Shown here piece by piece: positions 13,927 to 59,790 of a stretch of DNA of 64,000 nucleotides. Every line of letters begins with the position of its first letter. Position 1 is the stretch's first letter. Source of the DNA: Ptychodera flava (lineage: Eukaryota; Hemichordata; Enteropneusta; Ptychoderidae); NCBI RefSeq assembly GCF_041260155.1, contig NC_091930.1, forward strand, positions 14,938,156 to 15,002,155, read 5' to 3'. The notes below the pieces were generated by a model. That model was not told the DNA's origin. It worked only from the letters and a program-made list of their open reading frames with translations, and ran no database searches. A program made the translations under genes and the position numbers.

Positions 13927-15328
13927 ACTTCATCAATCACAATATAGGAGAAAAAAGCTCGTCAAATGATCAAATGATCAATTTTCTTTCCACGTCGATC
14001 TAGAGCGGGCATACAAGTGGATCTTTCGGCCACTTTCAAGGAATATTAGATTTATGTATGTCCTACTAAGTGGGTAATTGCTGAATGCAATTTCCTTCAT
14101 TCTCATGGCAAATATATGCTGATGACCCAGATAGAGGTATACCGTTTTGGACCATTGTAAAACTGATCACTTAAGTTGATCTTTTATCACGCTCGATGCC
14201 GTATCATTGCTTAATATATGTCAAACCGTCATTTATTTTACCTTGATTTCCTTAATATTGTGCATTCCAACGTATTTCAAAGTCTGAGACGGAAAAAAAA
14301 CATTTCAATATGGACATTTAAACGCGGGATGCGTGCAAAAATGCGGGAACGTCGTTTAATACTTTATGCCAACAGTGCAGTGAGTAATCTAGTGAAATGG
14401 CTACAAACTTCAAAGATGAAAAACAAAGAAATGTCTATGGCGTTGGACTTACTCACTTTCAAGACAGTTCACAATAAATTCAAGGATCATTGACTATCGG
14501 TGATTTAGTAAATGAAGTCAGACATGATGACATATCTGGTATATGTTGAACCATTGGCTATAACCTCATCTTTAACTTGAAGGCATCGCGCAGCCTCTTC
14601 CTTTCGACGTGGTTGAACATTTCCTTCGTCAAAATTTTGCAGCTCAGTGCCGCTTCGTCAGAGACTGTTTCAGATTTCGCGTGAGTTTAGAAAGTGAAAT
14701 TCGTTAATGTGTAGGAGAAGGGGTTTGAAGCTGAATTCGATTCAATTGGTGACCTTGACTTTCGCATGTTTACAATATAATGGTGACTACAAGGGTTTTT
14801 CCCGTTTAAATTTTAGAACCGCTCTTTGCAAACAACTTCGGGACAAAGAGCTTTATGTGTCAATCAGAATGTCCTTCTATTGCAACACGAAACCATAACA
14901 TGCAAGTTTCATTGTTTTTCAGCATTCACTTGCATTCATCTTTCGAGATATTATGTTTTGTAGAGCACTGCTTTTTTGAAGAGAAACTCACTGCAGACTA
15001 TAAGATGTAATGTAGCCTCGTCGGCATAGGAGAAAGTACATCACAAGATATAGTCACAAATCACAGAGGAGACTTTAACTCTTAAACCAGTCTATGAACT
15101 TAACTTGCACATTATATATATGTAGTAAATTGGGATTTTTGCTATATACATACATTTTTCTTCAAACTGAGACTTTAACCTCTGCATGACCTCGACCGAG
15201 GATGTTACCTAGCGACTCTATGGCGGCAAGTACAGCTTACTTTCTGTTTGATAGCTATAGCAAAATTAATTTTGCTCATTTCTTTATACATGTGATACGA
15301 ATTATTCATTCTCTGAAACTTATATAAG
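13265..15328. other. Non-coding; (AG)n array at 13840-13921
   Basis: It holds about 40 AG units at 13840-13921 and otherwise unremarkable AT-rich DNA. It would be the first part of intron 1 if the 13.1-kb leader exon is real. Confidence 0.6.
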
Positions 15329-15843
15329 CACAGGCGACCCAATAAGTATTACTGAGTTTTTCACACTGTTTTTCCTATCATTTTATCTTCTTTCTTCATG
15401 CTCTGAATGATCGGAATAAATAAAATAAATGGTTTATATAAACTTACCTAGCCTCTGTGACTCTTTATTTATTTTACACTCCATTACAAGGACGTATATC
15501 TCTCATACACACATGCTGTAATTAATTAGTCAACACAACTAATTATGCTAATCCGTGGACTCCTTTTTCATTAACATCACTATCTTTCCGATGTTGACCA
15601 ACCTCTGATAAGTCCACGGATTATCATTATTAGTTGTGTTGACTAATTAATTACAGCATGTGTGTATGAGAGATATACGTCCTTGTAATGGAGTGTAAAA
15701 TAAATAAAGAGTCACAGAGGCTAGGTTAGGTTATATAAATCATTTATTTTATTTATTCCGATCATTCAGAGCATGAAGAAAGAAGAGAAAATGATAGAGA
15801 AAACAGTGTGAAAAACTCAGTAATACTTATTGGGTCGCCTGTG
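15329..15843. mobile_element. Foldback MITE with 232-bp inverted repeats
   Basis: The two arms, 15329-15560 and 15612-15843, are near-perfect reverse complements around a 51-bp spacer centred on 15586. The outer ends read CACAGGCGACCCAATAAGTA and its complement. The element is flanked by ATATAAG at 15322-15328 and again at 15844-15850, a 7-bp target-site duplication. There is no open frame, so it must have been moved in trans. The high arm identity suggests recent insertion or gene conversion between arms. The transposon superfamily is undetermined. Confidence 0.85.
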
Positions 15844-15850
15844 ATATAAG

Positions 15851-18800
15851 TCGGTGTTTTGTGCATATTTAGCGTTTTTAACGTATTTATTCGCTGGGCA
15901 TGAGCCAGGATTAGTGTACTTTGACTCGTTCTGGAAAAAAAAGCTCGTATATAATTGTCGCTTGGAGGTATTTGCTTACACTGTATTTTCAGTAAGTTCC
16001 CGAACTGAAAACCAACAACTGTGACTATAGACTTGCATGCAGTGAAACATTATTATTTACCGAACAAACTTTTATTTGTGGCAATTTGTTGTCACTGAGA
16101 TTTCGCCCATGATTTAGTTATCTTGGATACGTATTGCGATTAGGCTACATGTTGTGTGCTACATTAAAGAAATATCGGAGCTGATTCCTCGCTTGCACCG
16201 CCTGCCTGACATCAACACTGTACACTTTTGAACATTCCTTATAAGGACCATTGGTATTAATCTTTGACTTCTTTTCCATAACACATTTCCTGTTTTTTAC
16301 GAATACAGTTGCGCTAATCTCGAAACCATGCTGTGAAAATGAGTTGTGTTTCAACGTGCAGAGAGAGTCCGCAAGAGGGCAGTGTTTAATGTTGCCATTC
16401 AAGAAGTCCTAACCTTGAAATTAAAAGGCTTGCACTCGAGGACACTTAAACCAACCTTTTTCAAAATCAAGTATGCAAATCAAGGGTCATCGTGCAGAAT
16501 TTGGTACTAGAGATATAGATGATAAAATATTTACCTGGGCTTGAAATCCAAAATGTCTGATGTCACTGTGTATAGCTCTATGGGGAAAATAAATTCTACA
16601 TTTTCACAAATATAAGTTTTTGAAATTGAAACTTTAATTACCGACCCAAGGTGCTTAATATGAGCCGAAAAAAGTGGTAGGCGAAAAGAGTGTAGTAAAC
16701 GTTTAGTAATACGTGTCCAAATATCTGTCCCCCAGGCGTATTCTGAATTAACGACGACTGACTTGTAAACAGTGATATCACCTATCGCATGAACTGCTCA
16801 TTGTTTCAAGGTTAATATAATTGATTGAGAAAAAAATTAACAAAACTTTTTACCTTCCAAACAAAAATAATGAGTGTTATCAAACAGCAGACGTTGTTAC
16901 TTCAAGCATGGTTGTCATTATAAGTTGAGAGTTTCAAAAGTTTAGTTTCTAATCTTTTGATGCCGATAACATGAATTAATAGATGATATCGTGGTCAAGA
17001 TTATGACGGAAACATCTGGACAAAAACTAAGCAACTAAAGACCACCCGAAAGTAAATGTGTCATTCGAGTCTTCATGCCTTCGTTCACACAATCAAATCG
17101 AACGAGCAGTTTCGGAGTTGACCAACTGTTAACACACGGTCGTAGCGCCCCATGCTGTCAGCTACATTCAGCCTCCAGAGGGCGCAGAGCAGATTTTTGG
17201 CGGCGATATATCGGTTCATTTCCCTTCCCCTAAAATATTTCCGAAATGAAAACAGACTGAGTTGTTATATGCGATCTTACATTGTAAGAAGGTAGAAGAT
17301 TTAAGTTATAACATCAACAGTTTCACAAAAAAGTAAACTGGCCTAAATTTATGACACTGAAAAAATACTTAAAGAGTAAAAATATATCGTATTCCACATT
17401 GAGAAGCAAGCCAAGAAAGTCAAAGTAAAAAAAATTTAAGATTGCCAACAATTTCATTGCTGTGTCTGCATTACCAAATTAATCAAAATATGTCTGTACG
17501 TGATCAAATTAACTTCCTAAAACAATCTACACTTGATCGAATTCTTTTGGTTTTTGATGTCCGAAATGAATGATCAGGAAGACAATACATATTCGATTTT
17601 CACAAAAATTAAAGGTGAAGTATTTACTCTATTTACAAACTTCAAAATGAATCCCGCCTCCAAGTTATATCTAAAATAGTATTATACAAGTGTGAGACTC
17701 GCAATATCTGTCCCCGAGGCGCATTCTACCCTTACAGAGTGCGGTGAATGCTTTGTTGACGATGGTCGTGTAGAGAATACTAGTAATGTGATAGCGCAGT
17801 GGCAGTGTGATTGTAAGTAGCTTACTCGTATCGTATGTCCGGCCAGACTTTCTCAACTTAATAAGCCTACTTCGCGAAAGAAGGCATATAAAAAAACCCA
17901 AACAAACAAACAAACAAAAAGACAACAAAAATGATCGTTGAGACTTAAACAAATGTAAAACTATTACAGCAACGATTGATCCGCCTTCTTAGAAAAATAC
18001 TGCTATACTTCCAGACTTAGATCCAAAGAAAATATGATGATACAAAATTGTAGCAGTAATAACAAGCGTAGTGAACAGCAGGTGCAGGTAAGGTTTAGGG
18101 GAGTTGGACATTTCTTATAGGAAAATTGTGTCGAATGAATTCCTCAGCCTCTCCGGTCTATATCTACAACATTAGCCAGTATATTATTCAAGAGTGTAGC
18201 AATTGACGCCTGAGAAACGCCTGTTTTGAAAATACACTTTGTCAAAAGTATGATTTATCTTACAAAATGTCTGAATAATATGCACTTTACTCACAAATTG
18301 ACATTTCAGTGAAAGTGCGGAATATATATTATTATTACACAGTGACTCCCCGTGATATTTTCGTTCTTTTGCTGGTGTTTAGTTCCCTGTCAGGGAAGTA
18401 AAAAAAAAACGTTCTTTGTCATGTTCCATTGAATCTAAATATTGACTGTTCACAGGCGAGTATCTTAGTTAGTTTGTTCAGAAGATTAAATTTAGTAGCG
18501 CTATTTCGCGGCAGGTGATGGTCTTATTGAGTGAGCTGTGCATGTATATGAAGAGAACTGGAGTAATTGAATTACTGCTAATCACTCAGAAACGCTCCGA
18601 GATTACTTTTTATGATGACGAAAATGAATGTCATTTTTGTCAACGACGTTGCTATGGATGAAAGGACACAATTCATTTGATTTGGAATTGTTATTTGAAA
18701 TTGAATGTATATCTTTAATAACCAGAGAAAACATATTCGGCATATACAGACTGTGAGTTGTTTCATGGACGGCCGTTGAGAGATCTCATCGATCGAGTTT

Positions 18801-21287
18801 GAGTGTCAAGCTCTTGTGTAGTTTACTGGTCACAGCATGGAACTTAGAAAAGTCAAATTCTTGGCGTAATGTCACTTCCGTCACGTCTCTCCTAAGCTGT
18901 TTGATACTCGTTTTCAGAAAACATTCCGGGTGGGTTTTTAATATCGCTTTGCCGTCATGAATTTCGAAGTAACTACGCATGTCTGTTAGGAATTAAATAC
19001 CACAGCTCGTGTAATGCGATCGAGCAATTGCCACCGTAGCATCAAGTCAGAGCCCACCGAATTGAACAGAAAATTAGTCTTTTTGGTCAGTGTTATATAC
19101 TGCGGTCTTCAGCAATTAATTTCTTGCATAGAAACTGTTTCAGGTGATTGTACACGTCCAATCAAACTGGCTATTCTGCTGAGAAGTCGGGCAATTATCG
19201 GAGACACGGCCGAGAGAATCGTCTCTTTGAAATAAAAAAAAGTGTTGTGGTCTGCGCGGCGAAACGCGAGAACCGACTTTTATAAGTGGATCAAATAATT
19301 ACTCGCACTTTTTTTCCTGTAGAAATTGCAATAACTATAAATCGCGCAAAAGGGACTCGACCCCTGCACGTTTTCTCTGAAATGGCTTATTCACCCGATT
19401 TTTTTTTCAAGAGAATGAATGTTCTTGCCAAGGGCATCAATAAATTAGCACCCGGTAATTCTGCCAATCACAAACATTTGCATGTTTGTGAAATCAATCA
19501 TCATTTCTCCGTCGATAGGCCGGTCTTTGCCAGCGAATTATTAAGGCAGTTTCATTTTCTAGAAAAAGAAAGGCGCGCTTGATTGGATGAAGCAATCTTT
19601 GCTATAACATAGACCCTCGAGAGTCTATGGTTATAATGATGCATTGGATTCGTTTGGACCCTAATTAACTGTTTGCTACTTGTAAAGTCGAAACAAACTG
19701 ACTCTTTCGCTGTGAGGGCAGATCTGGCCGACTGCACTGTTGTGTTGAGTGTGCAGTGGTGTTGATCTCGTCAGTAGTACCTGTGGTGTGATTTGTATCT
19801 CGCACAGGCTGGAATTTTTTCAAATTAGACTTTAAATGTCACACATGAGATTGATTCCGGTCTTCTCGTCGCCATATTTCTTTTCATGCCAGGAATAGTA
19901 GGTGGGTTAACTTTTTATTTAAAATGATTGTCCAGGAACGACGAAATAATTCGGACTATTTTTTCTGTCAGTTTTGTAAGTTACGTTTTGCATAATCTCT
20001 TAAGGGGACAGTTATTACGGACGTAAAAAATATCCTCCTATAGATGTTTGGATGGCGTCACTGAAGCGACAAGTTCTCTCACCTTATGCCGAATGCTCAG
20101 ATATACGATGTCGTCGTCGTTGCTCCATTTAGGCTGTTGTGTCGTCAGATATAAAATAATCTGAAACTTTTATCGTTAAATCTCCGTGAGCTGTATTCTT
20201 TAACTTAGTAAATTTCAAAGTATTTTCGAGCAATAATATCCAGTCTGTAAGATGCTTCCTGGGTCTACTCCCAAAGTCATCATCAAAATGATCAGTGTTC
20301 AACTTCAAGTTGTCCTCGGAGGATGTGCATGTGTCACGTCCAATGTCATGGTTGATAACAGAATGTTCATCTGACAAGAATTCGCTTGTCACAATAAGGC
20401 TGCACATCAAACATACTATTTGGCGAGCCGGTACAGAGTCCACGGACAAAGTTCGGCGAGTTTGCACAGGTTATCTGACGGCTATTTATAAGATGTGGGA
20501 TAGATTTAAACTATCTCACAGAAATCAAACCTTCATTGAAAATCAGATACGGAAACGGAGACACGATGGTAACACCAAATAAGATAAAGCTGAATACTAT
20601 GGTTGATTTCTAATACAGAACGCAACTCGGGGACAGACATTCGGACTCTCAAACTTTTACAATACTCTTTTAGTTTACTAATTCTTTACGCTCATTTTGA
20701 AGCGCTTGGAGTGAATAAAGTTTTCACTGTGCTTATTTGTACGAAAATTTAAAAACAAATGATTTCTCTACGGAGTTAAAACATGGATGGCAGCCATTTG
20801 AGATTTCAATTTCAAGTGACGGTTAATATTTTGTAATTTGTTTTTACTGGTACCAGATACATCAAGGCTGGCCCCTGATTCGTATTCTTGATATCGAAAG
20901 CGAGTGGCTTAAAGTTGCCTTTGGGAAATTTAGAAAAAATATTTTATAAGTGTTTGTACTTTACGGGGAAAACTACTTTACAATCTTGTCTCTCCGTCTC
21001 TTTCATTCACGGTTCAACAGTAATTTATGGAACGTTACAAATTTCTGTCTCTCTACATCTCATAGGTTGCTGTTATCACAGAGTTTGTTGGCGCAATTTT
21101 CTCCGCTGCTCTGTATAAAAAAATGAAATCGCTATGCATGAATCTGTATACCGTGAACAACGGACTGATAATCGAGGCTTTAATTTTGTTAACGGATTAT
21201 AATCAATAGATTCCGGTTCTGTCCAAAAAGCGTTTTGTTTGCTAGGTATTTTGATGTTTGAAAACAATTTATTTTCCTTCTTCACAG
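15851..21287. other. Non-coding; degenerate dispersed repeats
   Basis: Minus-strand degenerate copies of the dispersed repeat lie near 16.56-16.75 and 17.48-17.74 kb, recognisable by ATATCTGTCCCCGAGGCGCA-like ends. A plus-strand copy lies near 20.61-20.90 kb. No exon is supported. Confidence 0.5.
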
Positions 21288-53655
<32,368 letters not shown>

Positions 53656-53950
53656 TCAAGAAACGTCCACCGTCCATGGCAAAATATCAGCATTTTCATT
53701 AAAAAAAATTAGTCACCAGCAGAATATTTTAGGTGTCGAATTTGTGATGTCATCGGTATACGTGTGAACTGTATATTTTTCCACATTCTATTCTAGTAAA
53801 TTTCCTAAATTGTGAATTTCTGTAGTCACCTAATATCACCATTAGAGATAACATGAAACGGTTTGCTTCCAACGAATAAGTAATTTGAAGCTCCACTAAT
53901 AGTGCATGTTCGTATAGATTTGAGCTTTTCAGTTCTGTTTGCCAAATACA

Positions 53951-54172
53951 TAACACGATTGGAACTGATTTGGGAGATTAGGATTATTGCAGTACTGTTG
54001 GTTTAATCAGCATATCTAAGCTCATCTACTTTTCTCTTTTTTTGCAATTCACCTCAGTGTTTTTATGGGCAATATGTAATATTCCAACACTCAGCTATAA
54101 GGCAACTAACACCTGTGATAAGCTTGAACAATTTAAAGATCGTAATCTCCCAAATTAGTTCCAATCGTGTTA
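53951..54172. mobile_element. Tc1/mariner-like MITE, copy C
   Basis: 222 bp between TA dinucleotides with ends ACACGATTGGAACT and complement. The interior aligns with copy A (CAGCTATAAGGCAACTAACA against CAGCTATACGGCAACTAACA). It lies about 300 bp past the end of gene 1. Confidence 0.78.
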
Positions 54173-55797
54173 CAGTTATTGTCCTGTTCTAGAATCACGT
54201 AGCGATACCTTAGTACTCGACCAGTCACTACAGCCTGCGTCTGTGCAATACCCAGCTTTATTGTAGACCAGCTGAATTTTAATACGGACTGGAACTCATT
54301 TGTCAACGATAATATAGCTTGCAATGAACAATGCATTTTGTCGTTAAGTCCGATACATCTTGCCTTGACACACTTTGAGGAGAAGCGTGAATTGAAAATG
54401 TATTTGGGTCAAGGAACAAAAAGTAATATTTTTTCTTTCAAAATACGGTAATTGTTCCTTTTAGGTAGAACGTTATAATACTATTGCCCACTCATCACTT
54501 AGAGCTATTAGAGGGTTAATTGATTTTTGATGCGAAATGACGAAGGAAAATGATACTGGTATTACAGCTTATACGATATAAAACAGTCATTGAAATTACA
54601 TTTTCCCTTTTATCTATATGGCAATGTAATTTTGCTGTCTTCACCATCCATCCTCATTTAAATATCCATTTTACCACAAGCATGAGAAATATATGAGAAA
54701 TATAATATTGCTGCAATCAACGAAATCATTAGTGAAATCATTTGCATATCAGGAAAAAATCTGTTTTACAGAGTTACAACCCGTTCATTCAGCAATGTGC
54801 ATAAAAGGCAAAGGTGAATACTCATCGAACTGGATCATGATGAAGCTAATTTCGTCAATCTATGATTTATATTCACCGACGAAATATGTTTCTCCGCAAT
54901 ATCTAATGATCAATGGATTTCAAAATAGTTTCCATAAAAGTATCAGACCACGATGGTTTGCTTTGTATTTACTTAAAGCAGCGTTTCTTGTACTGAAATT
55001 GGTGACGCCAAGTGTAGTGTTCACAATAAAATTATCTCGGCGGAATTGAATTTTCATATTGCGTGTTATGCTTTCATTTGCAGTCAATCTAGCATCTGAT
55101 ATGTACAAGCGATCTTTGGCACCTCGCAAGTGGATACTAGAAAATTAGTAAATTTCGCACAAAAAGGAATGGATAGTAATAAACGGGTCTTTTGTCAATT
55201 GCAATCCTATGATTGATAGCTACCTCCGTGACCTTGATTCTGACAAGCTTCAATCCAATAACAGCAAATGGCAAGGCACTGGTGATTGTTCATGGATTGA
55301 CACTCTACAGTTGAAAGCTTTCAAGATTCGTTTTACGTACTTCCTCGCAGCTTTTACAAGAAGGGGTTCGTAAAATGTTATTATCGGGAATCAACCTGTA
55401 AAATGAATACACCTGGGACTTGAGAGTGAATCCGAAAACCATTTTTCACAGTGTTGAACTTGCATCTCTTTGTATGTTGGGTTCGGGTTGTCATGAAAAT
55501 GTATCACTCTCACATAAAGGATGAGATCATTTAGCCCAGGTTAACGAAACTTTGCGACTAGCGTCGATGCATCACTCTTCACATTGTTTCAGTAGCAAGC
55601 TAATCACTGGAATCAATGCGGCAATACTGCCTGATTCAAGTAATAGCAAAAATTATTAGTTAAGAAACAAACATTTTAACGAGCGATTGAATAGACAAAA
55701 GTACACAAAATAACAAACATACTAACTTACTAACAGACTGACTGACTGACGAACGGACGGACCGACCGACCGACTGACTGACTAACTAACTAACTAT

Positions 55798-55855
<58 letters not shown>

Positions 55856-56048
55856 AACTAACTAACTAACTAACTAACTATTAACTGACTGACTGACTAA
55901 CTATACTAACTAAGTAACTAAACGAAACTAACTAACTAACTAACAAAGTAACCAACCAACCAACCAACCAACCAACCAACCAACCACCAACCACAACCAA
56001 CCAACCAACCAACCACCAACAACCAATCAACTAACTAACTAACTAACT

Positions 56049-56109
<61 letters not shown>

Positions 56110-57987
56110 ACAATTATCTAGTGACGAAATACATATATTTATGGAATGTTGGTCCCTTGGCGGAATTTTGAAATTGAATGGTCAACAGAAACCAACCAAA
56201 AATAACAGATAAGGAACAGGCAAAGCATGCGAGATGTCGTTAATGTTTGACCACATTACAATCATATAGCTTTCAGGGCTCCCAAACTTAAAAGGAGTTT
56301 ATAATGCAATATCGATCTTCGCTCGGACACTTTCCCAAATATACCCCGTGGGCTTTAATGCACTATTGATGTGGCGAATCTCATGCCGACGCGATATCGC
56401 TAAAACAACCCCAAAGCGATTCAAAAATAATGCGACAGGACGTAAATACATCTAGAAGTCTGGAAGCTACGTTCTCCGTCGCGTTCCAAACAGCGGTAAA
56501 GGCGTTCAATTAACGGCGAGATAAGGAAATTACGCTCGCAGGCTTTCAATATCAATTTTATCTGTAATTGATAACAAGAGCGCCAGTGGTGAAACATTCA
56601 AATCTTGTTTTGCGCCATTCCACAGAATAGATTCTGGTAATGATAGCATTTAAAGGCTGCAAAAATAGAAAGACGCAGCGTGGTAAACATCCTGAAATTG
56701 ATTACTTCATAACTCTGAAAATCTGTCGACAGTAAGTATTAAAAATATCCAACAACGAAACTCTGGCGTCAGCAACTGAATGCGTCATTTAAAAGAGTTC
56801 GATATTTTATAGTTCTTCTGCGCGGCTGTATACAACGTTTCTTCCTATACAAGGTTACCTACTCTAAAACCATGATCTCTCTTTGTTATCAACGATTCAT
56901 GTGATTTGTTCTGATGTGCTGCTCGCCACAATGAAAGCACAGGGTATGCTTCTTGCGTAAGTTGCTTCAATGACGTCAAATTCCACCCCCCTCTCCACAT
57001 TGTCCTGCAAAATGTTTTTGACTACTTTTGTTGAAAGATGCCCCTCCGTTTGGTTTCTCCTCCACCCTCAGAAGGCGTCGGGTGATCACGGTTTTCGATA
57101 AAAGTTTGGTCCGCCACGTCTGGGTTCATTTTGAAGCCGATGGAGTTACTCAAGCTTTTTATCTATCTTTATTCATGTGAAAATCGCAATTATTTAATTT
57201 AAAGTGAACGCTGGATTGGCGGGCTTAATCAGTAATTAGTCAGTAATTAATTTGCAATTCGTCTCTCTAGTACGTAATTTCGCACGCTGACCCTTGATTT
57301 ATATTCTTGATTTAAAAAGGGGATGATTTACTCTTCAGGAAGACTGTTTTTTTTTAATTGCGTGGCGTGCACTACCTTAGCACGAACTGATCCAGCATCT
57401 ATGGCATCACTGATATACAGCTACTTAATTTCAGAGGGTATCAATCACAAAATTTCGTCAGAATCTGACTTCATGAAACACATTAACATGAATTATAATC
57501 TTCTTGTCCATAGATTTATCAGAGGGCATCCAAAAAAGTCAGCTACAATAGGCCGAATTCTGTTTATGACAACGCGCATATTAATTGTTATAAGGTGTTA
57601 CCTATGTGAACTTTGAACTTTCAGAAAAACCGGGTATGACCTATTTGAATTACCCAGCGCTAATTTGATATTTACAAGACAGCTCCAGAAAATTAAAACG
57701 CGTAGTAAAGTAAATATGAGATCGTTTATTCTGATTAATTGAAGTGTTGATATTTTCATATAATCTTAACAATAGAACAAGTTTCTACTTTTTCATTTAC
57801 GCAATGACGCGCCTGTTAATGTTCCGTGGTCACCATGACGACGCAAATGGGTCCCTGCCTATACCCATTTCACTGACTGCGTGGAAGGATCCGTATTATT
57901 ATGAGCGTGACAGGAAGTTAGGTCCAGCGCATAACGTTTCGTGACGGTTGACGCGCGTTCTAACACATATCGAGGGATACGTGGTTG
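54173..57987. other. Intergenic spacer between the two receptor-like genes
   Basis: It contains the AC-rich tetranucleotide array (55.7-56.1 kb) and a dispersed repeat copy at about 57.10-57.33 kb. Open frames here are short and unrecognised. The promoter of gene 2 should lie at its right end, but I see no confident core element. Confidence 0.5.
55735..56109. repeat. Compound ACNN tetranucleotide array
   Basis: Successive blocks of ACTG, ACGG/ACCG, ACTG, ACTA (long), ACTG, ACTA, ACCA (about 60 bp) and ACTA again (long). All share a fixed AC register with a changing second dinucleotide. Confidence 0.93.
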
Positions 57988-58069
57988 ATGCGTCCGGCTG
58001 CGATGGAAAGACCGCGATTTGCAGCTCTGTATGCCGTCTACATTTACTGTTTCATGTCTCGTTGCAGAG
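57988..58069 (+). CDS. Gene 2 exon 1: signal peptide
   Basis: An ATG opens MRPAAMERPRFAALYAVYIY and then CFMSRCR, ending in phase 1 at AGAG/GTAAGT, a consensus donor. A basic start, a hydrophobic core (FAALYAVYIYCF) and an exit near Ser-Arg-Cys fit a secretory leader. A second Met at residue 6 could also start. Phase 1 joins the Ig exon at 58580 exactly. Confidence 0.72.
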
Positions 58070-58091
58070 GTAAGTGATAAGTAGATATAAG

Positions 58092-58097
<6 letters not shown>

Positions 58098-58145
<48 letters not shown>
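58098..58145. repeat. (GT)n microsatellite beside a splice donor
   Basis: About 23 GT units start 28 bp past the gene 2 exon 1 donor. A short interrupted CT/GT stretch follows. Confidence 0.95.
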
Positions 58146-58579
58146 TCTCTCTGTGTGTGTCTAGGTGCACACACGTCTGTGTGTGTTCATGATAATATGT
58201 TTAGCGCTTTTCGACCGATTGTTTTCATCGATGAAATATTCTTTCTTTTTGTTGCCAAGAATTATGGCAATAACCTGAATAAAGAACTTGCATCACCAAC
58301 TTAGTGTATTTTTTCAGTTTATTGCTGTAATGTGTTTCATTTGTGGGGATTAGAAGATGACACACCGTGTGTAAATACAGACTGTGTCAAAATATGATCT
58401 CCAACGAGCACGTTAGCGTAATGTTAAATAAAGGAGAAAAAAATGTATATTATAGAAATTTCTGATAGAAATACAGAGTCACATTTTGTCTACATTTCAT
58501 CTTACACTTATTTGACGTGGAAGAGAATTTTTTTAAAAAAGATTACAATTTCAGTTTATGTCTTTCTGTATGAAAACAG

Positions 58580-58942
58580 GCACAACACCAGAGCCCAACC
58601 ATCAAAGCGGTTCAGTTTCCCCAGAACCCTTGCAGTCGTTACGAACTGTAACCGAGGAGACGTACGCCTTTGAGAACCAAACAGTGGTGCTTACATGTGC
58701 CGTAGACAACAAGGTCGGCAGGCTCCATTGGAAAAAAGCTGGGGTGAAGATTAGCAACGAGGGCCGAGTATTGAACGGAGACGACCGTTTGTCTATTGTG
58801 GGGGACAATGAAAGTGGGGTCTTCAATCTGCAAATTTCGCCGGCTCGTCTGACCGACACAGGATCGTATTACTGCGCCGTGATGTCCGTCGGGGAACAAC
58901 CGTGGCTGTTATCGGAATCAGTCGACCTCAACATTTGCAAAG
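58580..58942 (+). CDS. Gene 2 exon 2: Ig domain (Kirrel-like)
   Basis: A 363-bp phase 1-1 exon with a linker TTPEPNHQSGSVSPEP, then VVLTCAV, LHWKKAGVKISNEG, RLSIVGD, VFNLQISPARL, and TDTGSYYCAV. Side by side with gene 1 Ig domain 2, both share Cys, HW, G-V...G...L, R-x-S-x-V-G, F-N-L-x-x-S-P and D-x-G-x-Y-x-C, nearly half identical by eye. This supports tandem gene duplication. What follows the Ig domain lies mostly outside what I can place, so it is not certain that gene 2 is also a seven-helix receptor. Confidence 0.9.
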
Positions 58943-59790
58943 GTAACGGTGTTGGCTTTTCATTCGTAACCAGCTGGCCGGTTCATACAAAGAACATCAT
59001 TGTTGACATTAATAAGTTCTCGGCTAATCGTGAAATATGACTTTTTTGTTGCTTCGTGACTGTTTAAGAAGCGCATCTTGTACCCGACTGTCGCATGATG
59101 GTAACTGTGACAGAGTTTTACCTTATCTAAATTTGCATTGATGGCTTCGGGGCTTGTGTGTCCTCGCCGAGACTTGAAATACATCAGACCGTCTGGCGTA
59201 ATTGTTGTGCTTTCTTAATTTGAAAACAATTTATGAGGTCACTGGAGAAAATGCTTTACGATAGAATGCCCATAAGGTACAGGTATTTCGAGTCAAATTT
59301 TTACAATTCTTTATCATCTACCAATTATGGGGGCTCATTTTAAAAGTCTTGCAGTAAGGAAAATTTTCACCGTATTAGCTTTTCGAAAATTGAAAATATT
59401 TATTTCTCCCCGTAGAGTTAACATATGGATGTAGGCCATCCGTAATTTCAAATATCGGTAAATTTTAGGTAATTAGTTTTTCTAGTACCAAAAACTGTAA
59501 AGGTAACGTGTTGGCTTTCCATTCATCATAACTGGCAGGATCATACGGAAAACATAATTCTTGACGTAGATGGTTTCCATTCCTGAGCTTTGCGTGAGAA
59601 ATGTCTTCGATATCGGCTTGAGCCTATCTTAAAAACGAATCTTGTGCCTTATTGTCAGATGATGACACCTTAATTTTGAATTGCTGGTTTGAAGAGTGTA
59701 CATCATCGCTGAGACTGGAAATACATCATATAATCTGGCGTATCTGTCGTGTTTTCTTAAATTCCAAACAGTTTGTGTGATTTCTAGAAA
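58937..59790. repeat. Tandem duplication of the intron start after the gene 2 Ig exon
   Basis: About 300 bp from the exon end and donor (CAAAGGTAACGGTGTTGGC) is repeated from about 59490 (TAAAGGTAACGTGTTGGC) to about 59790. A dispersed repeat copy (59250-59495) separates the two. The matches continue through TCTGGCGTAATTGTTGTG against TCTGGCGTATCTGTCGTG. Confidence 0.78.

Noticed and set aside
14218-14493. 91-codon frame with basic residues
   Set aside because: No motif, no splice support, and AT-rich composition like its surroundings.
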